The position numbers were made by a program, and so were the translations under genes. A stretch of 16,427 nucleotides of DNA, from the NCBI GenBank assembly GCA_949486985.1, contig CATBLW010000111.1, positions 1-16,427 of the forward strand, written 5' to 3'. The stretch is from Prochlorococcus marinus str. MIT 9215. Its GTDB lineage: Bacteria > Cyanobacteriota > Cyanobacteriia > PCC-6307 > Cyanobiaceae. Below are positions 1 to 7,257 of this stretch, one piece after another. Every line of letters starts with the position of its first letter. Positions within the stretch are counted from its first letter, which is position 1. Under the pieces are notes generated by a model, which was not told the DNA's origin, searched no databases, and was given only the letters and a program-made list of their open reading frames with translations.

Positions 1-1266
1 CAGACCCAGCCTCCGGCTCGTTTCAGCGAGGCATCACTCGTCAAGATGCTGGAGAAGGAAGGCATCGGCCGCCCTTCTACCTACGCCTCGATCATCGGAA
101 CGATTGTGGACCGCGGTTATGCAACACATCAGGGGAATGCGCTTGCACCAACTTTTACAGCCTTCGCTGTGACCTCATTACTTGAGGAGCATTTTCCTGA
201 TCTGGTGGACACCAGCTTCACGGCTCGAATGGAGAATACTTTGGATGAAATATCTCACGGGAAAGTGCAATATCTGCCTTATTTAAAGGCCTTCTTTAAG
301 GGTGATGAAGGGCTCGAACACCAGGTCTCAAAACGTGAGTCAGAAATTGATTCTTCTCAATTTAGAACGATTGAGCTAGAAGGCTTGCCCTGTGTTGTTC
401 GTATTGGAAAGTATGGCTCTTATTTGGAAAAGAAAAGAGTCTCTGAGGATGGAGAAGAGGAGCTTCTCAAAGCTAATTTGCCTGCTGATATAACCCCAGG
501 TGATCTTGATGAAGAGCAGGCTGAGCTTCTGATTAAGCAGAAGGCAGATGGGCCTGAATCACTTGGCGAGGACCCTGAAACCGGAGAGCTTGTCTATTTG
601 CTTTTTGGTCAGTACGGCCCTTATGTGCAGCGGGGGCAGGTGAGCGAAGACAATCTCAAGCCCAAGCGGGCGTCCTTGCCGAAGGGCGTTAAGCCAGAGG
701 ACCTCAGTCTTGAGGATGCTTTGGGCTTGCTGCGTTTACCGCGTTTGCTTGGAGAACACCCTGATGGTGGAAAGATTCAGGCAGGACTTGGTCGCTTTGG
801 TCCTTATGTGGTCTGGAACAAGGGCAAATCCGAGAAGGACTATCGCTCCCTTAAAGCAGAGGATGATGTTCTTCTTGTTGAGTTAAGCCGTGCTCTGGAG
901 CTGCTGGCGATGCCCAAGCGTGGGCGCGGTGGCCGAACGGCTTTAAAGGACCTTGGCGCTCCTGAGGGAAGCGAGGAGAAGGTGCAGGTCTACGACGGCC
1001 CTTATGGGTTGTATGTCAAGCAAGGCAAGGTGAATGCATCGTTGCCTGAAGGCAAGGGCGCTGATGACATCACACTGGAGATAGCCATAGAGCTTCTTGA
1101 AGCCAAAGTCGCCAGTAAGAAAACCAGCAAGCGTGCAAAGCCTGCTGGGAAAACAACGAAAAAGCCTGCGGCGAAAAAACCTGCGGACCGCAAAACTCCT
1201 GCCACCACAAAAACTGGGCGATTGCGTGCCAGTGCCGTAAGGGTGATCAAGCCTGGTGACACATGA
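1..1266 (+). CDS. topA: DNA topoisomerase I, C-terminal part (5' end outside window)
   Basis: Type IA topoisomerase that relaxes negatively supercoiled DNA. The reading frame is open from base 1. The first codons give PPARFSEASLVKMLEKEGIG followed by RPSTYA, a signature of the TopA core that lies after the active-site tyrosine; that tyrosine and the Toprim domain are upstream of the window. The rest carries four short C-terminal DNA-binding repeats with a core like G-(K/Q/R/P)-(Y/F)-G-x-Y-(L/V), at about 397-435, 601-639, 784-822 and 991-1026. A Lys/Ala/Pro/Thr-rich basic tail follows (about 1117-1215). Only one cysteine is present in this part, so the C4 zinc fingers of the E. coli enzyme are absent; repeats plus a basic tail are common in cyanobacterial TopA. 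The stop overlaps the next start as ATGA (1263-1266), suggesting translational coupling. Identity is near certain. Confidence 0.97.
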   Translation, partial: QTQPPARFSEASLVKMLEKEGIGRPSTYASIIGTIVDRGYATHQGNALAPTFTAFAVTSLLEEHFPDLVDTSFTARMENTLDEISHGKVQYLPYLKAFFKGDEGLEHQVSKRESEIDSSQFRTIELEGLPCVVRIGKYGSYLEKKRVSEDGEEELLKANLPADITPGDLDEEQAELLIKQKADGPESLGEDPETGELVYLLFGQYGPYVQRGQVSEDNLKPKRASLPKGVKPEDLSLEDALGLLRLPRLLGEHPDGGKIQAGLGRFGPYVVWNKGKSEKDYRSLKAEDDVLLVELSRALELLAMPKRGRGGRTALKDLGAPEGSEEKVQVYDGPYGLYVKQGKVNASLPEGKGADDITLEIAIELLEAKVASKKTSKRAKPAGKTTKKPAAKKPADRKTPATTKTGRLRASAVRVIKPGDT

Positions 1267-1787
1267 TCCGGATCGAGAGGACAAGCTTTAAAGGATCAGT
1301 GTTTGGCGTTGTGCTGTCCTCACCACTGCTTCTTCTGATGCTGCAGTCATGTTCCTCGACACCGCTTGGCCAGCAGCTTGCCAATAGTTTTGATGTTCCA
1401 GCTGAGCCTGTTGCTTCAGAAACGACATCAGCCATCCCTGCGGTCAATTCCTCTAACTCCACGTCTAAGGCTTCAACGCGATCGTCATCACAACCAGCTG
1501 ATGCTGGTTCGCTTGATCAGACCTCTAACTCGAATTCAACTGTTGTTTCAACGGCTCAGAATCCTCGAAGGGCTGACTTGAAACCTGTTGCTCCGCTTGC
1601 TCCGATCAGCCCGCAGCCGTATCGAATCATCATCAAGCTTTCGGGGGCTGACCCTTCCGCTCCTGCAGAAGTTGTCACGCAGGCCTTGCGCAGGGCGGGT
1701 GTGAACTTTGAGGTTGAGACCATTGAGCGTGTTAAGGCTCAGCCCACGCTCAAAGTGATGCCTTCAGGGGCAGGAACGAATCCTTGA
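1263..1787 (+). CDS. Small predicted lipoprotein, function unknown
   Basis: A 174-residue protein I do not recognise by name. The N-terminus looks like a lipoprotein signal: basic residues (R3, R6, K10), a hydrophobic run at 12-28, and Cys30 in the context LQSC. Gln at -2 is not the preferred lipobox residue, so lipidation is probable rather than certain. Residues about 33-110 are rich in Ser, Thr, Asn, Ala and Pro and look like a flexible tether. A compact C-terminal segment (about 118-165) begins YRIIIKLSG and has an alternating pattern that could be a small alpha/beta domain. The ATG overlaps the topA stop by 4 bases, and the stop TGA overlaps a possible TTG start of the next gene. Co-transcription with topA is likely, but no functional link to supercoiling is shown. 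Confidence 0.8.
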   Translation: MIRIERTSFKGSVFGVVLSSPLLLLMLQSCSSTPLGQQLANSFDVPAEPVASETTSAIPAVNSSNSTSKASTRSSSQPADAGSLDQTSNSNSTVVSTAQNPRRADLKPVAPLAPISPQPYRIIIKLSGADPSAPAEVVTQALRRAGVNFEVETIERVKAQPTLKVMPSGAGTNP

Positions 1788-2470
1788 TTCGGTTGGCTCA
1801 TCGATTGCGGCGCCGGGAGTCAAGGTCAGTTGTTCCATTGAGTCGTCGCAAGGCAGTTGGAATGATGGAGACCTCCTATTTGGCTGCTGCATTTGCCTTG
1901 ATTTGGGTGGCCTTGTATTACCTGCCTATTGGCGGTGCGCTGTTTCGGCTGGCCTTGCCGTTGCCTTTGGCGCTGCTGCATGTTCGCCGTGGTCCCAAGG
2001 TGGGCATTGAAGGCGTTGCCGTTGCCGTGCTGCTTCTTGTGGCTCTGATGGGTCCAGTGCGTGGTCCTTTGGTGTTGTTTCCCTATGGCCTGCTTGCTTG
2101 TTGGCTGGGATGGAGTTGGCAGAGGCAAAGGAGTTGGTGGCTGAGTTGGGGGGTTGGCGTCTTGATTGGTACTGCAGGCTTTTTGGTTCGGCTCTTGGTG
2201 TTATCGGTTTTAGTCGGCGAGAACCTATGGGTTGTGATTAGTCGCGTTGGTGCTGGGTTGCTTGATCGCTTGGTGGCCTTGCTTCATTTGCCAATCACTC
2301 CAGACATCATGCAAGTGCAGTTGATGACCATTGCCTTGGTGATTGTTCAGGAGCTTGTTTACGTGCTGGCTCTTCACGCTCTTGCCTTTTGGATTTTTCC
2401 TCGGTTGAAGGCACCGATTCCTGAACCGCCAAGGCTTTTGCATGGTCTTGTTGCCCTCGATCCCCTCTGA
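1784..2470 (+). CDS. DUF2232-type integral membrane protein
   Basis: A polytopic membrane protein of up to 228 residues that resembles the cyanobacterial DUF2232 (YybS-like) family; its biochemical role is unknown. Hydrophobic stretches at about 31-60, 75-90, 95-112, 118-145 and 172-206 predict five or more membrane segments. Several positions suit pore or substrate contacts, for example the YYLPIGGALFRLALPLPLAL stretch and GPVRGPLVLFPYG. The start is uncertain. TTG 1784 overlaps the previous stop as TTGA and has AGGA about 9 bases upstream. TTG 1838 and ATG 1862/1865 are alternatives. I keep 1784 because the residues just before the ATGs (LSRRKAVG) look like part of the conserved family N-terminus, from memory of homologs. 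The 3' end overlaps the cobT start by 29 bases. Confidence 0.78.
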   Translation: MIRLAHRLRRRESRSVVPLSRRKAVGMMETSYLAAAFALIWVALYYLPIGGALFRLALPLPLALLHVRRGPKVGIEGVAVAVLLLVALMGPVRGPLVLFPYGLLACWLGWSWQRQRSWWLSWGVGVLIGTAGFLVRLLVLSVLVGENLWVVISRVGAGLLDRLVALLHLPITPDIMQVQLMTIALVIVQELVYVLALHALAFWIFPRLKAPIPEPPRLLHGLVALDPL

Positions 2471-3728
2471 TTTGGAGACGGCTCCCGCCTGCTCTGGCTT
2501 GCCGCCAGGCTGCAAAACCTTTGGTTCTGAGCTCTCTTCTGCTGAGTTGAATCATTGGCTTAAGCCTTGGCGAGATCGACCTTTGGGCTTGTCCTTGCTT
2601 TTGGTGTTAGCGGGCTCGCGTACTGCTGAAGTTGAGGGCATCTCTGCGGCTGGGCTCACTGCCGCATCGCGTCGTTATACAGCTGTTGCCGATGCAGAGT
2701 TGCTGTTGCATGGGCCAAAGCGGCTTCGGCAGTGGCCTTTGCCACCCCTTGCGGCAGGGGTCTCTCCAGCCCTGATTAGTTATGTCGCAGCGCAATCGAT
2801 TGGGATCGATCCGTTGGTAGCAGCAGTGGGACTCCCTATCTCCCCACCTTTCCCTCACTTGCGCCTTGAAGCTTCTGGCCTGGGGCCTGCTGCTTGCCTG
2901 AGTACAGGACAAGCGATGGATCAAGCCCGTGTGGATGCCTTGTGGAAGAGGGGCTGGGCCATTGGTCGTGGGCTTCGCCGGCCACTGGTTCTCGCTGAGT
3001 GTGTCCCTGGAGGAACGACGACGGCGCAGGCTGTATTGAGTGGTTTTGGTTTGTCGGTGGCCGATTTGGTTAGCGGCAGTGTTCACAAGCCTCCTAGGGC
3101 TTTGAAGCAAGAGCTGGTGGATCGAGGCTTGCGTCTGGCTGGCCTCGCTAGCCATAGCCATAGGACTCCGACTCCACAGCGATTAATTGCTGCTGTTGGG
3201 GATCCATTCCAACCTGTTGCCGCAGGCTTGCTGATGGGTGCCAGAGTTGCGCAACAGCCTGTTCTGCTGGCAGGTGGTTCCCAAATGCTTGCTGTTTTGG
3301 CCTTGGCTCTTGCCGCTGTTGAACCAGACCAGCGTCAGGATCTTGCGAGAGGAGTCACGATTGGCACGACGGCTTGGCTTGCTTCTGAAGTCATCCCTTC
3401 TCAAGACATCGCCTCTGAAGCGATTGATTCCGATGTCAACAGGGCTTCAATGGCTTGTCTTGTGAATCGCGTTGGCGATCATTTCGGTGTGCGGCTTTTC
3501 GGCTTGGCCGCAGGCCTTCATTTTCATGGCAGTCGTCATCAGGCTCTAAGGGATTACGAGCTTGGCCATGTCAAGGAAGGAGTAGGAGCCGGCGCGCTTG
3601 CCTTTTTGGCTCAGTTGTATGGATCAAGCTCTGATCATCTTGTTGTTGCTTGTGATCAGGCGATGGACCAGTTGCAGGATGCCTCTGCTTCTGCAGCCTC
3701 TGCTTCTGCAGGCATCTCATCCCCGTAA
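2442..3728 (+). CDS. cobT: CobT-family nicotinate-nucleotide phosphoribosyltransferase (TIGR00303 type)
   Basis: A 428-residue member of the group usually annotated as nicotinate mononucleotide-dependent phosphoribosyltransferase CobT. Canonical CobT moves phosphoribose from nicotinate mononucleotide to 5,6-dimethylbenzimidazole, giving alpha-ribazole phosphate for the lower loop of cobalamin. Visible features: a Gly-rich region near VPGGTTTAQAVLSGFG, the segment GDPFQPVAAGLLMGA, and VKEGVGAGA, where Glu379 lines up with the catalytic glutamate of Salmonella CobT (Glu317, in a GEGTGA context). It is longer than canonical CobT (about 350 residues). The ATG lies inside the preceding gene (29-base overlap). 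The last residues are an Ala/Ser tract created by a perfect 15-bp tandem duplication at 3681-3710. The family call is firm; the true base substrate in a pseudocobalamin-making lineage is open. Confidence 0.88.
   Translation: MVLLPSIPSDLETAPACSGLPPGCKTFGSELSSAELNHWLKPWRDRPLGLSLLLVLAGSRTAEVEGISAAGLTAASRRYTAVADAELLLHGPKRLRQWPLPPLAAGVSPALISYVAAQSIGIDPLVAAVGLPISPPFPHLRLEASGLGPAACLSTGQAMDQARVDALWKRGWAIGRGLRRPLVLAECVPGGTTTAQAVLSGFGLSVADLVSGSVHKPPRALKQELVDRGLRLAGLASHSHRTPTPQRLIAAVGDPFQPVAAGLLMGARVAQQPVLLAGGSQMLAVLALALAAVEPDQRQDLARGVTIGTTAWLASEVIPSQDIASEAIDSDVNRASMACLVNRVGDHFGVRLFGLAAGLHFHGSRHQALRDYELGHVKEGVGAGALAFLAQLYGSSSDHLVVACDQAMDQLQDASASAASASAGISSP
3681..3710 (+). repeat. Perfect 15-bp tandem duplication at the 3' end of cobT
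   Basis: GCCTCTGCTTCTGCA occurs twice in direct succession (3681-3695 and 3696-3710) with no mismatch. It is in frame and encodes ASASA twice, just before the C-terminus. Each unit is itself built from Ser/Ala codons that resemble one another, so slippage is a likely origin. Confidence 0.95.
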
Positions 3729-3738
3729 GGTCTGAGCC

Positions 3739-4776
3739 ATGAAGGCTGAACAGTGCAAACAACTTGCTCTTGGTCGACGGGACGTATTGCGACTTGGTTT
3801 GCTGGCCGGGCTCGCTGGTTTATCAGGCTGTGGTGGCAACGTCACAAATCCTCTGTTGAGGGCCACTCCGGAAACGCTGCCGGCATCATGGCGCCGCTTG
3901 CTGCCGTCTCCCTGGCGTTACCAACCTCTTGTTGCTCAGGCTGGTCAGCAACCTTTCACTGAGGCGTTGAAGCAGGGTGCGGATTTGCTCGCACTTAGTG
4001 ATGGCTGGCTGACGAGTTTGCCTGAGCAACAGTTGCAACCCATAGCCACGGCGCCATTGGAGCAACGACTTGATGCTCAGGCCAAAGCTTTCTTGGACAG
4101 CCTGACCCCTTCAATGGCATCGCGGGTTCTACCGGTCGGGGTCAGTCCTTGGGTGATGGTTTTTCGGCAGGGCGACCCTTGGTTAAAAGAGGCCCGCAAT
4201 GGTTGGCAGGTGTTGCTTGACCCTGGTCTGAAAGGTCAATTGGTTCTGCCCAATAGTCCAAGACTCTTGATGGCGTTGGCTGATCGGATGGAGGCTGGAG
4301 ATGGATTGCGTCGTTTGCTTGATCAAGCGATCACATTTGATGAGCGTTATGGCCTCAACTGGTTGCTTCATGGGGATGCACGTGCGGCGGTGCTCCCCTT
4401 GCAGCGCTGTTTGCCAAGTCTTCGACGCGACCCAAGACTCAGTGTGGTTTTGCCTGAGAGTGGCGCTCCGCTGCATTGGACAGTTTTGGTGCGTTCTGAT
4501 GCGACCCGTGAGCCTGTTCCCCAGAGCTGGGTTGAGCAGGCATGGAGTTCGCCATTGTTGAAACAGCTGCTTGCTAATGGTTGGATCCCGCCTTTGTCGC
4601 GAGCGGAGCTTCAGCCTGCAATCCGTTCGATTCCAAAGCCTTATCAGCAGATTGTTTTGCCGTCTGATCAGGTTTGGTCTCGTTGTTGGTCGCTGCCACC
4701 GCTCACGCTTGAAGAGCAGGCGGAGCTGGAGCAGCGCTGGAGCAAGGACTCTGCCCTTCAACGATTAACCCCATAG
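3739..4776 (+). CDS. Twin-arginine lipoprotein, polyamine-type ABC solute-binding protein family
   Basis: A 345-residue predicted extracytoplasmic solute-binding protein. The N-terminus has a twin-arginine signal (R13-R14-D-V-L-R-L, then a Leu/Ala/Gly run) ending in a good lipobox, LSGC with Cys31, so the mature protein should be a membrane-anchored lipoprotein exported folded by Tat. The rest resembles the PotD/spermidine-putrescine type binding fold: PWVMVFRQGDPW, then a WQVLLDPGLKGQLVLPNSPR segment, then YGLNWLLHGDARAAVLP. The ligand cannot be read from the sequence. No permease or ATPase of an uptake system is near; the ABC exporter at 13876-15825 is unrelated. The start is 10 bases after the cobT stop, with AAGG about 10 bases upstream, so the gene probably belongs to the topA-cobT transcription unit. 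Its 3' end overlaps the opposing reductase gene by 12 bases. Confidence 0.8.
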   Translation: MKAEQCKQLALGRRDVLRLGLLAGLAGLSGCGGNVTNPLLRATPETLPASWRRLLPSPWRYQPLVAQAGQQPFTEALKQGADLLALSDGWLTSLPEQQLQPIATAPLEQRLDAQAKAFLDSLTPSMASRVLPVGVSPWVMVFRQGDPWLKEARNGWQVLLDPGLKGQLVLPNSPRLLMALADRMEAGDGLRRLLDQAITFDERYGLNWLLHGDARAAVLPLQRCLPSLRRDPRLSVVLPESGAPLHWTVLVRSDATREPVPQSWVEQAWSSPLLKQLLANGWIPPLSRAELQPAIRSIPKPYQQIVLPSDQVWSRCWSLPPLTLEEQAELEQRWSKDSALQRLTP

Positions 4777-5901
4777 GCGACGCCTTGGCGCTGCTGCTAG
4801 TCGACGATGGGTATCGGCCAGAAGATCTGGTATCGCTAGCTGATGGGGGCAACGGGGCAGGCAATCGCCACAGTTTTTGCAGGCACTGGCGTCGTGCCTT
4901 TCCCACCAGTGCCCAGCTCTGCCGATCAGGTTGTAGCGCTCCTGAGCAAAGGCTTGCAGGTCATGGCCGATGGCGAGGTTGCGTAGCCGTAGCAGATCTG
5001 GAATGGGAACGTCCTCTGGGCAGGGCAAGCAGTCCCGACACTGGCCGCAGCGCTCATCCCCAAGACGGCTATCGCCTCTTTGACGAAGTTCACGTAGAGC
5101 TTTGCCTTCCCTTTGATCAAGAGGTCCATCGGCATTGGCAAGTTCTGCTGCTAGTTGCAGGTCTTCAGGTTGCGAGGCTCCAAGGGTCAGGGTGCTGATG
5201 CCAGCAGCCAATAGGAATCGATAGGCCAGTGTGAGTGGCTTCAGTGGTTGACAGTCTTCAACAAGGGTTTGGCTTGGAGCTTGCAATCGCCCGCCTTTAT
5301 CAGCTGGTGAGATCGCCATCACTCCCATGCCGTTGGCGAGGGCTTTGCTGGCCAGTGGCATGCGTTGAGGATCAAGCAGGTGGAGATGCAGGCTGCAGAA
5401 CTGAAAACGTTCACAAACGAGGGCTGCTTCAATCAGGGGGATGGATCCATGACTGCTAAAACCCACCTGGCCTACAAGCTTTTCTGCTTCCGCCCAGCGA
5501 AGAAGCGCAGCGCCGTCTCCCTTTAGGCACCAGTCAAGATGCTCCGCGCGATTAAGGCCATGCACGGCAAGGTTGTCAATTCTTGGCAGACCAAGGCGAT
5601 TGAGCATGCTCTCAAGTTGGCGTTGCCCTTGTTCAAGGGTGAGCCCAGGAAGAAGCTTGCTGGTGATGATCCAGCCTCCAGCGGGTTGAGCTCCACGTTG
5701 CTTTTGCCTTTGCAGAGCTTCGCCTAAAAAGGTTTCTGCTGGCCCATAGGCTGGTGCTGTTTCGATGTGGTTGATGCCTGCTGCCAATGCAGCCTGCACA
5801 ACGTCATCCATCTGTTCGGCGGAGCTCAGTGCTCTCATCGTTCCCAGGGTGAACAGACTCACTGCCGGTCCCCGACCGAAGGGACGGCGATGCGGCTTCA
5901 T
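4765..5901 (-). CDS. Aldo/keto reductase with C-terminal 4Fe-4S cluster motifs (COG1453-like)
   Basis: A 378-residue cytoplasmic oxidoreductase. The N-terminal 260 residues form an aldo/keto reductase barrel: NHIETAPAYG (43-53), ITSKL with Lys82, and NLAVHG with His114. Against the usual Asp-Tyr-Lys-His tetrad, Tyr52, Lys82 and His114 are present, but the Asp position is Glu47. The C-terminus has two cysteine sets: C285-x2-C288-x2-C291-x2-C294-P and C341-x2-C344-x2-C347-x3-C351-P. The second is a classic 4Fe-4S ligand motif; the first has one residue less before the last Cys. This layout matches the Fe-S aldo/keto reductases grouped as COG1453, whose substrates are largely unknown. ATG 5901 overlaps the stop of the upstream nuclease gene by 4 bases (ATGA), so the two are probably co-translated. 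Confidence 0.9.
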   Translation of the reverse strand: MKPHRRPFGRGPAVSLFTLGTMRALSSAEQMDDVVQAALAAGINHIETAPAYGPAETFLGEALQRQKQRGAQPAGGWIITSKLLPGLTLEQGQRQLESMLNRLGLPRIDNLAVHGLNRAEHLDWCLKGDGAALLRWAEAEKLVGQVGFSSHGSIPLIEAALVCERFQFCSLHLHLLDPQRMPLASKALANGMGVMAISPADKGGRLQAPSQTLVEDCQPLKPLTLAYRFLLAAGISTLTLGASQPEDLQLAAELANADGPLDQREGKALRELRQRGDSRLGDERCGQCRDCLPCPEDVPIPDLLRLRNLAIGHDLQAFAQERYNLIGRAGHWWERHDASACKNCGDCLPRCPHQLAIPDLLADTHRRLAAAPRRRLWG

Positions 5902-6533
5902 TCCAGTGGGTCTGAATCTGATGAATCCAAAGGCTCATCTCGATCTGGTTGGCGGCTTTTTAGGTGACGAACTAGAGCAGCCGGACTCACGTCGTCGAGA
6001 AAGCGACGGAATTCATCTTGATCTTCTGCATCAGCTTCTGCATCGACGGGGATGGAGGCTTCTGCAACAACTTCCTCCAGCATCCAAATGCTGCAGCCTG
6101 TGCGAACAGCCAAAGCAATGGCGTCGCTTGGGCGGGCATCGAGTTCGATACGAGAAGTCGAGGCTTCTCTTGCGTTTGCTTCTTTGCTCTCCTCAGGCTC
6201 GGCGTCTGGTTCCTCTAGGCCTTTCTCATTTGCTTCTTGCTGATTGGGTTCTTTAAGGAGCAGTTTGAGAACAGCCTGGAATGTGTTGTCTTCGATGGCG
6301 TGAATGATCACGCGATCTAAATGAAGGTTCCCTGCTCTGAGGAGCTCAACCATGAGGTCATGGCTGAGTGGTCTCGGGGGAGGCGTCTTTTGGATGCCAG
6401 CCATGATGTTGTGCGCCTGAGCCTGATCAATCCAGATCGGCACTTGGCGGCGGCCTGACGGATCCCGGAGCAAAACGATCGGGGTACGAGTTGATGCGTC
6501 GACGGCGAGTCCCGCCACGCTCATTTCGACCAC
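5898..6533 (-). CDS. Bifunctional nuclease family protein (DUF151)
   Basis: A 211-residue protein of the DUF151 bifunctional nuclease family; plant and cyanobacterial members are reported to cleave DNA and RNA. Family blocks: PIVLLRDPSGRRQVPIWI (18-35), then QAQAHNIMAG, then LDARPSDAIALAVRT (131-145), then the WMLEEVVAEASIPVD block. I chose GTG 6533 because a strong GGAGG lies 4 bases upstream and the family N-terminus (VEMSVAGLAVDA) begins there. An ATG at 6602 would add 23 residues outside the family and run into the divergent ribE start. Between the two conserved halves, residues about 95-128 form a Glu/Ala/Asn-rich acidic insert, probably a disordered loop. It is the first gene of a two-gene unit with the Fe-S reductase. 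Confidence 0.88.
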   Translation of the reverse strand: MVEMSVAGLAVDASTRTPIVLLRDPSGRRQVPIWIDQAQAHNIMAGIQKTPPPRPLSHDLMVELLRAGNLHLDRVIIHAIEDNTFQAVLKLLLKEPNQQEANEKGLEEPDAEPEESKEANAREASTSRIELDARPSDAIALAVRTGCSIWMLEEVVAEASIPVDAEADAEDQDEFRRFLDDVSPAALVRHLKSRQPDRDEPLDSSDSDPLE

Positions 6534-6594
6534 AGATCCTCCATGCCCCCTTTGTCCGATTATGGCCAGTAGTTGTTGCCGCGGCGGTACTGAA
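6534..6594. promoter_or_regulatory. Divergent intergenic region, DUF151 gene / ribE
   Basis: With the chosen starts, only 61 bases separate the two divergent genes, so their promoters must overlap or lie within coding sequence. The DUF151 side carries GGAGG next to its GTG start. The ribE side has no clear Shine-Dalgarno before ATG 6595. I see no FMN-riboswitch-like sequence and no convincing -35/-10 pair. Confidence 0.5.
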
Positions 6595-7257
6595 ATGTTC
6601 ACGGGGCTTGTGCAGGCGGTTGGTCGGCTGCAAAGACGTTCGAAAGGTTTGTTGGTAAAGGGCTGTGAACCATTTGCCCCATTGCATCTCGGCGACAGTG
6701 TGGCCGTCGATGGTGTTTGTTTGACGGTGGCTGAGCTTTGCTCTGATGGCTTTCTGGCCGATGTCAGTGAGGAAACACTTCGGCGAACAACACTTGGAGC
6801 AAAGGCCGATCGAGGCGGCGTGGTGAATCTTGAGCCAGCTCTTCGTTTTTCAGATCGTTTGGGCGGACATCTGGTGAGTGGCCATGTGGATGGCTCTGGT
6901 GAAGTGGTCGCATTGGAGGCACTGCCTCATTCCTGGCATCTGGAGGTTCGCTGGCAGGATCCACTCTTCGGACGCTACATCTGCGAAAAAGCCAGCATTG
7001 CCGTCGATGGCATCAGCCTCACGGTGGCTGGATGTGTGGAAGATGGAAGCAGCTTCTGGATGGCGGTGATTCCGCACACCTGGGCGAGCACGGCGTTGAA
7101 ACAACTTTCTATTGGCACTGTGGTGAATCTGGAGGCTGATCTGCTCGCTAAATACACCGAGCGACTGTTGGCCAGAGGGCCTAAAACGTCTGTTGGAACG
7201 AACCCGCCTGAGCCACCAATCTCATCGCAGTGGTTGGCCAACCATGGCTGGAGCTAA
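6595..7257 (+). CDS. ribE: Riboflavin synthase, alpha subunit
   Basis: EC 2.5.1.9: dismutates two 6,7-dimethyl-8-ribityllumazine molecules into riboflavin and a pyrimidine. The 220-residue length is normal. It has the two tandem lumazine-binding barrels: the N-terminal one has MFTGLV at the start, SVAVDGVCLTV (35-45) and GGHLVSGHVDG (90-100), and the second repeats this as SIAVDGISLTV (134-144). The final family block DLLAKYTER is at 182-190. I chose ATG 6595, not ATG 6562, because MFTGLVQ is the universal N-terminus of this family. No other riboflavin gene is adjacent. The stop codon (7255-7257) falls in the first unit of a 14-bp tandem repeat. Some genome annotations use ribC or ribB for the same enzyme. 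Confidence 0.97.
   Translation: MFTGLVQAVGRLQRRSKGLLVKGCEPFAPLHLGDSVAVDGVCLTVAELCSDGFLADVSEETLRRTTLGAKADRGGVVNLEPALRFSDRLGGHLVSGHVDGSGEVVALEALPHSWHLEVRWQDPLFGRYICEKASIAVDGISLTVAGCVEDGSSFWMAVIPHTWASTALKQLSIGTVVNLEADLLAKYTERLLARGPKTSVGTNPPEPPISSQWLANHGWS

Noticed and set aside
2607..3161. 184-codon open frame opposite cobT
   Set aside because: Antisense shadow of a well-supported gene; the translation is rich in Arg, Ser and Gln with no family motif.
4183..4761. 192-codon open frame opposite the solute-binding protein gene
   Set aside because: Antisense shadow; no recognisable domain and the + strand gene is coherent.
6562..6594. Longer ribE start
   Set aside because: It would add 11 residues before the universal MFTGLV start of riboflavin synthase.
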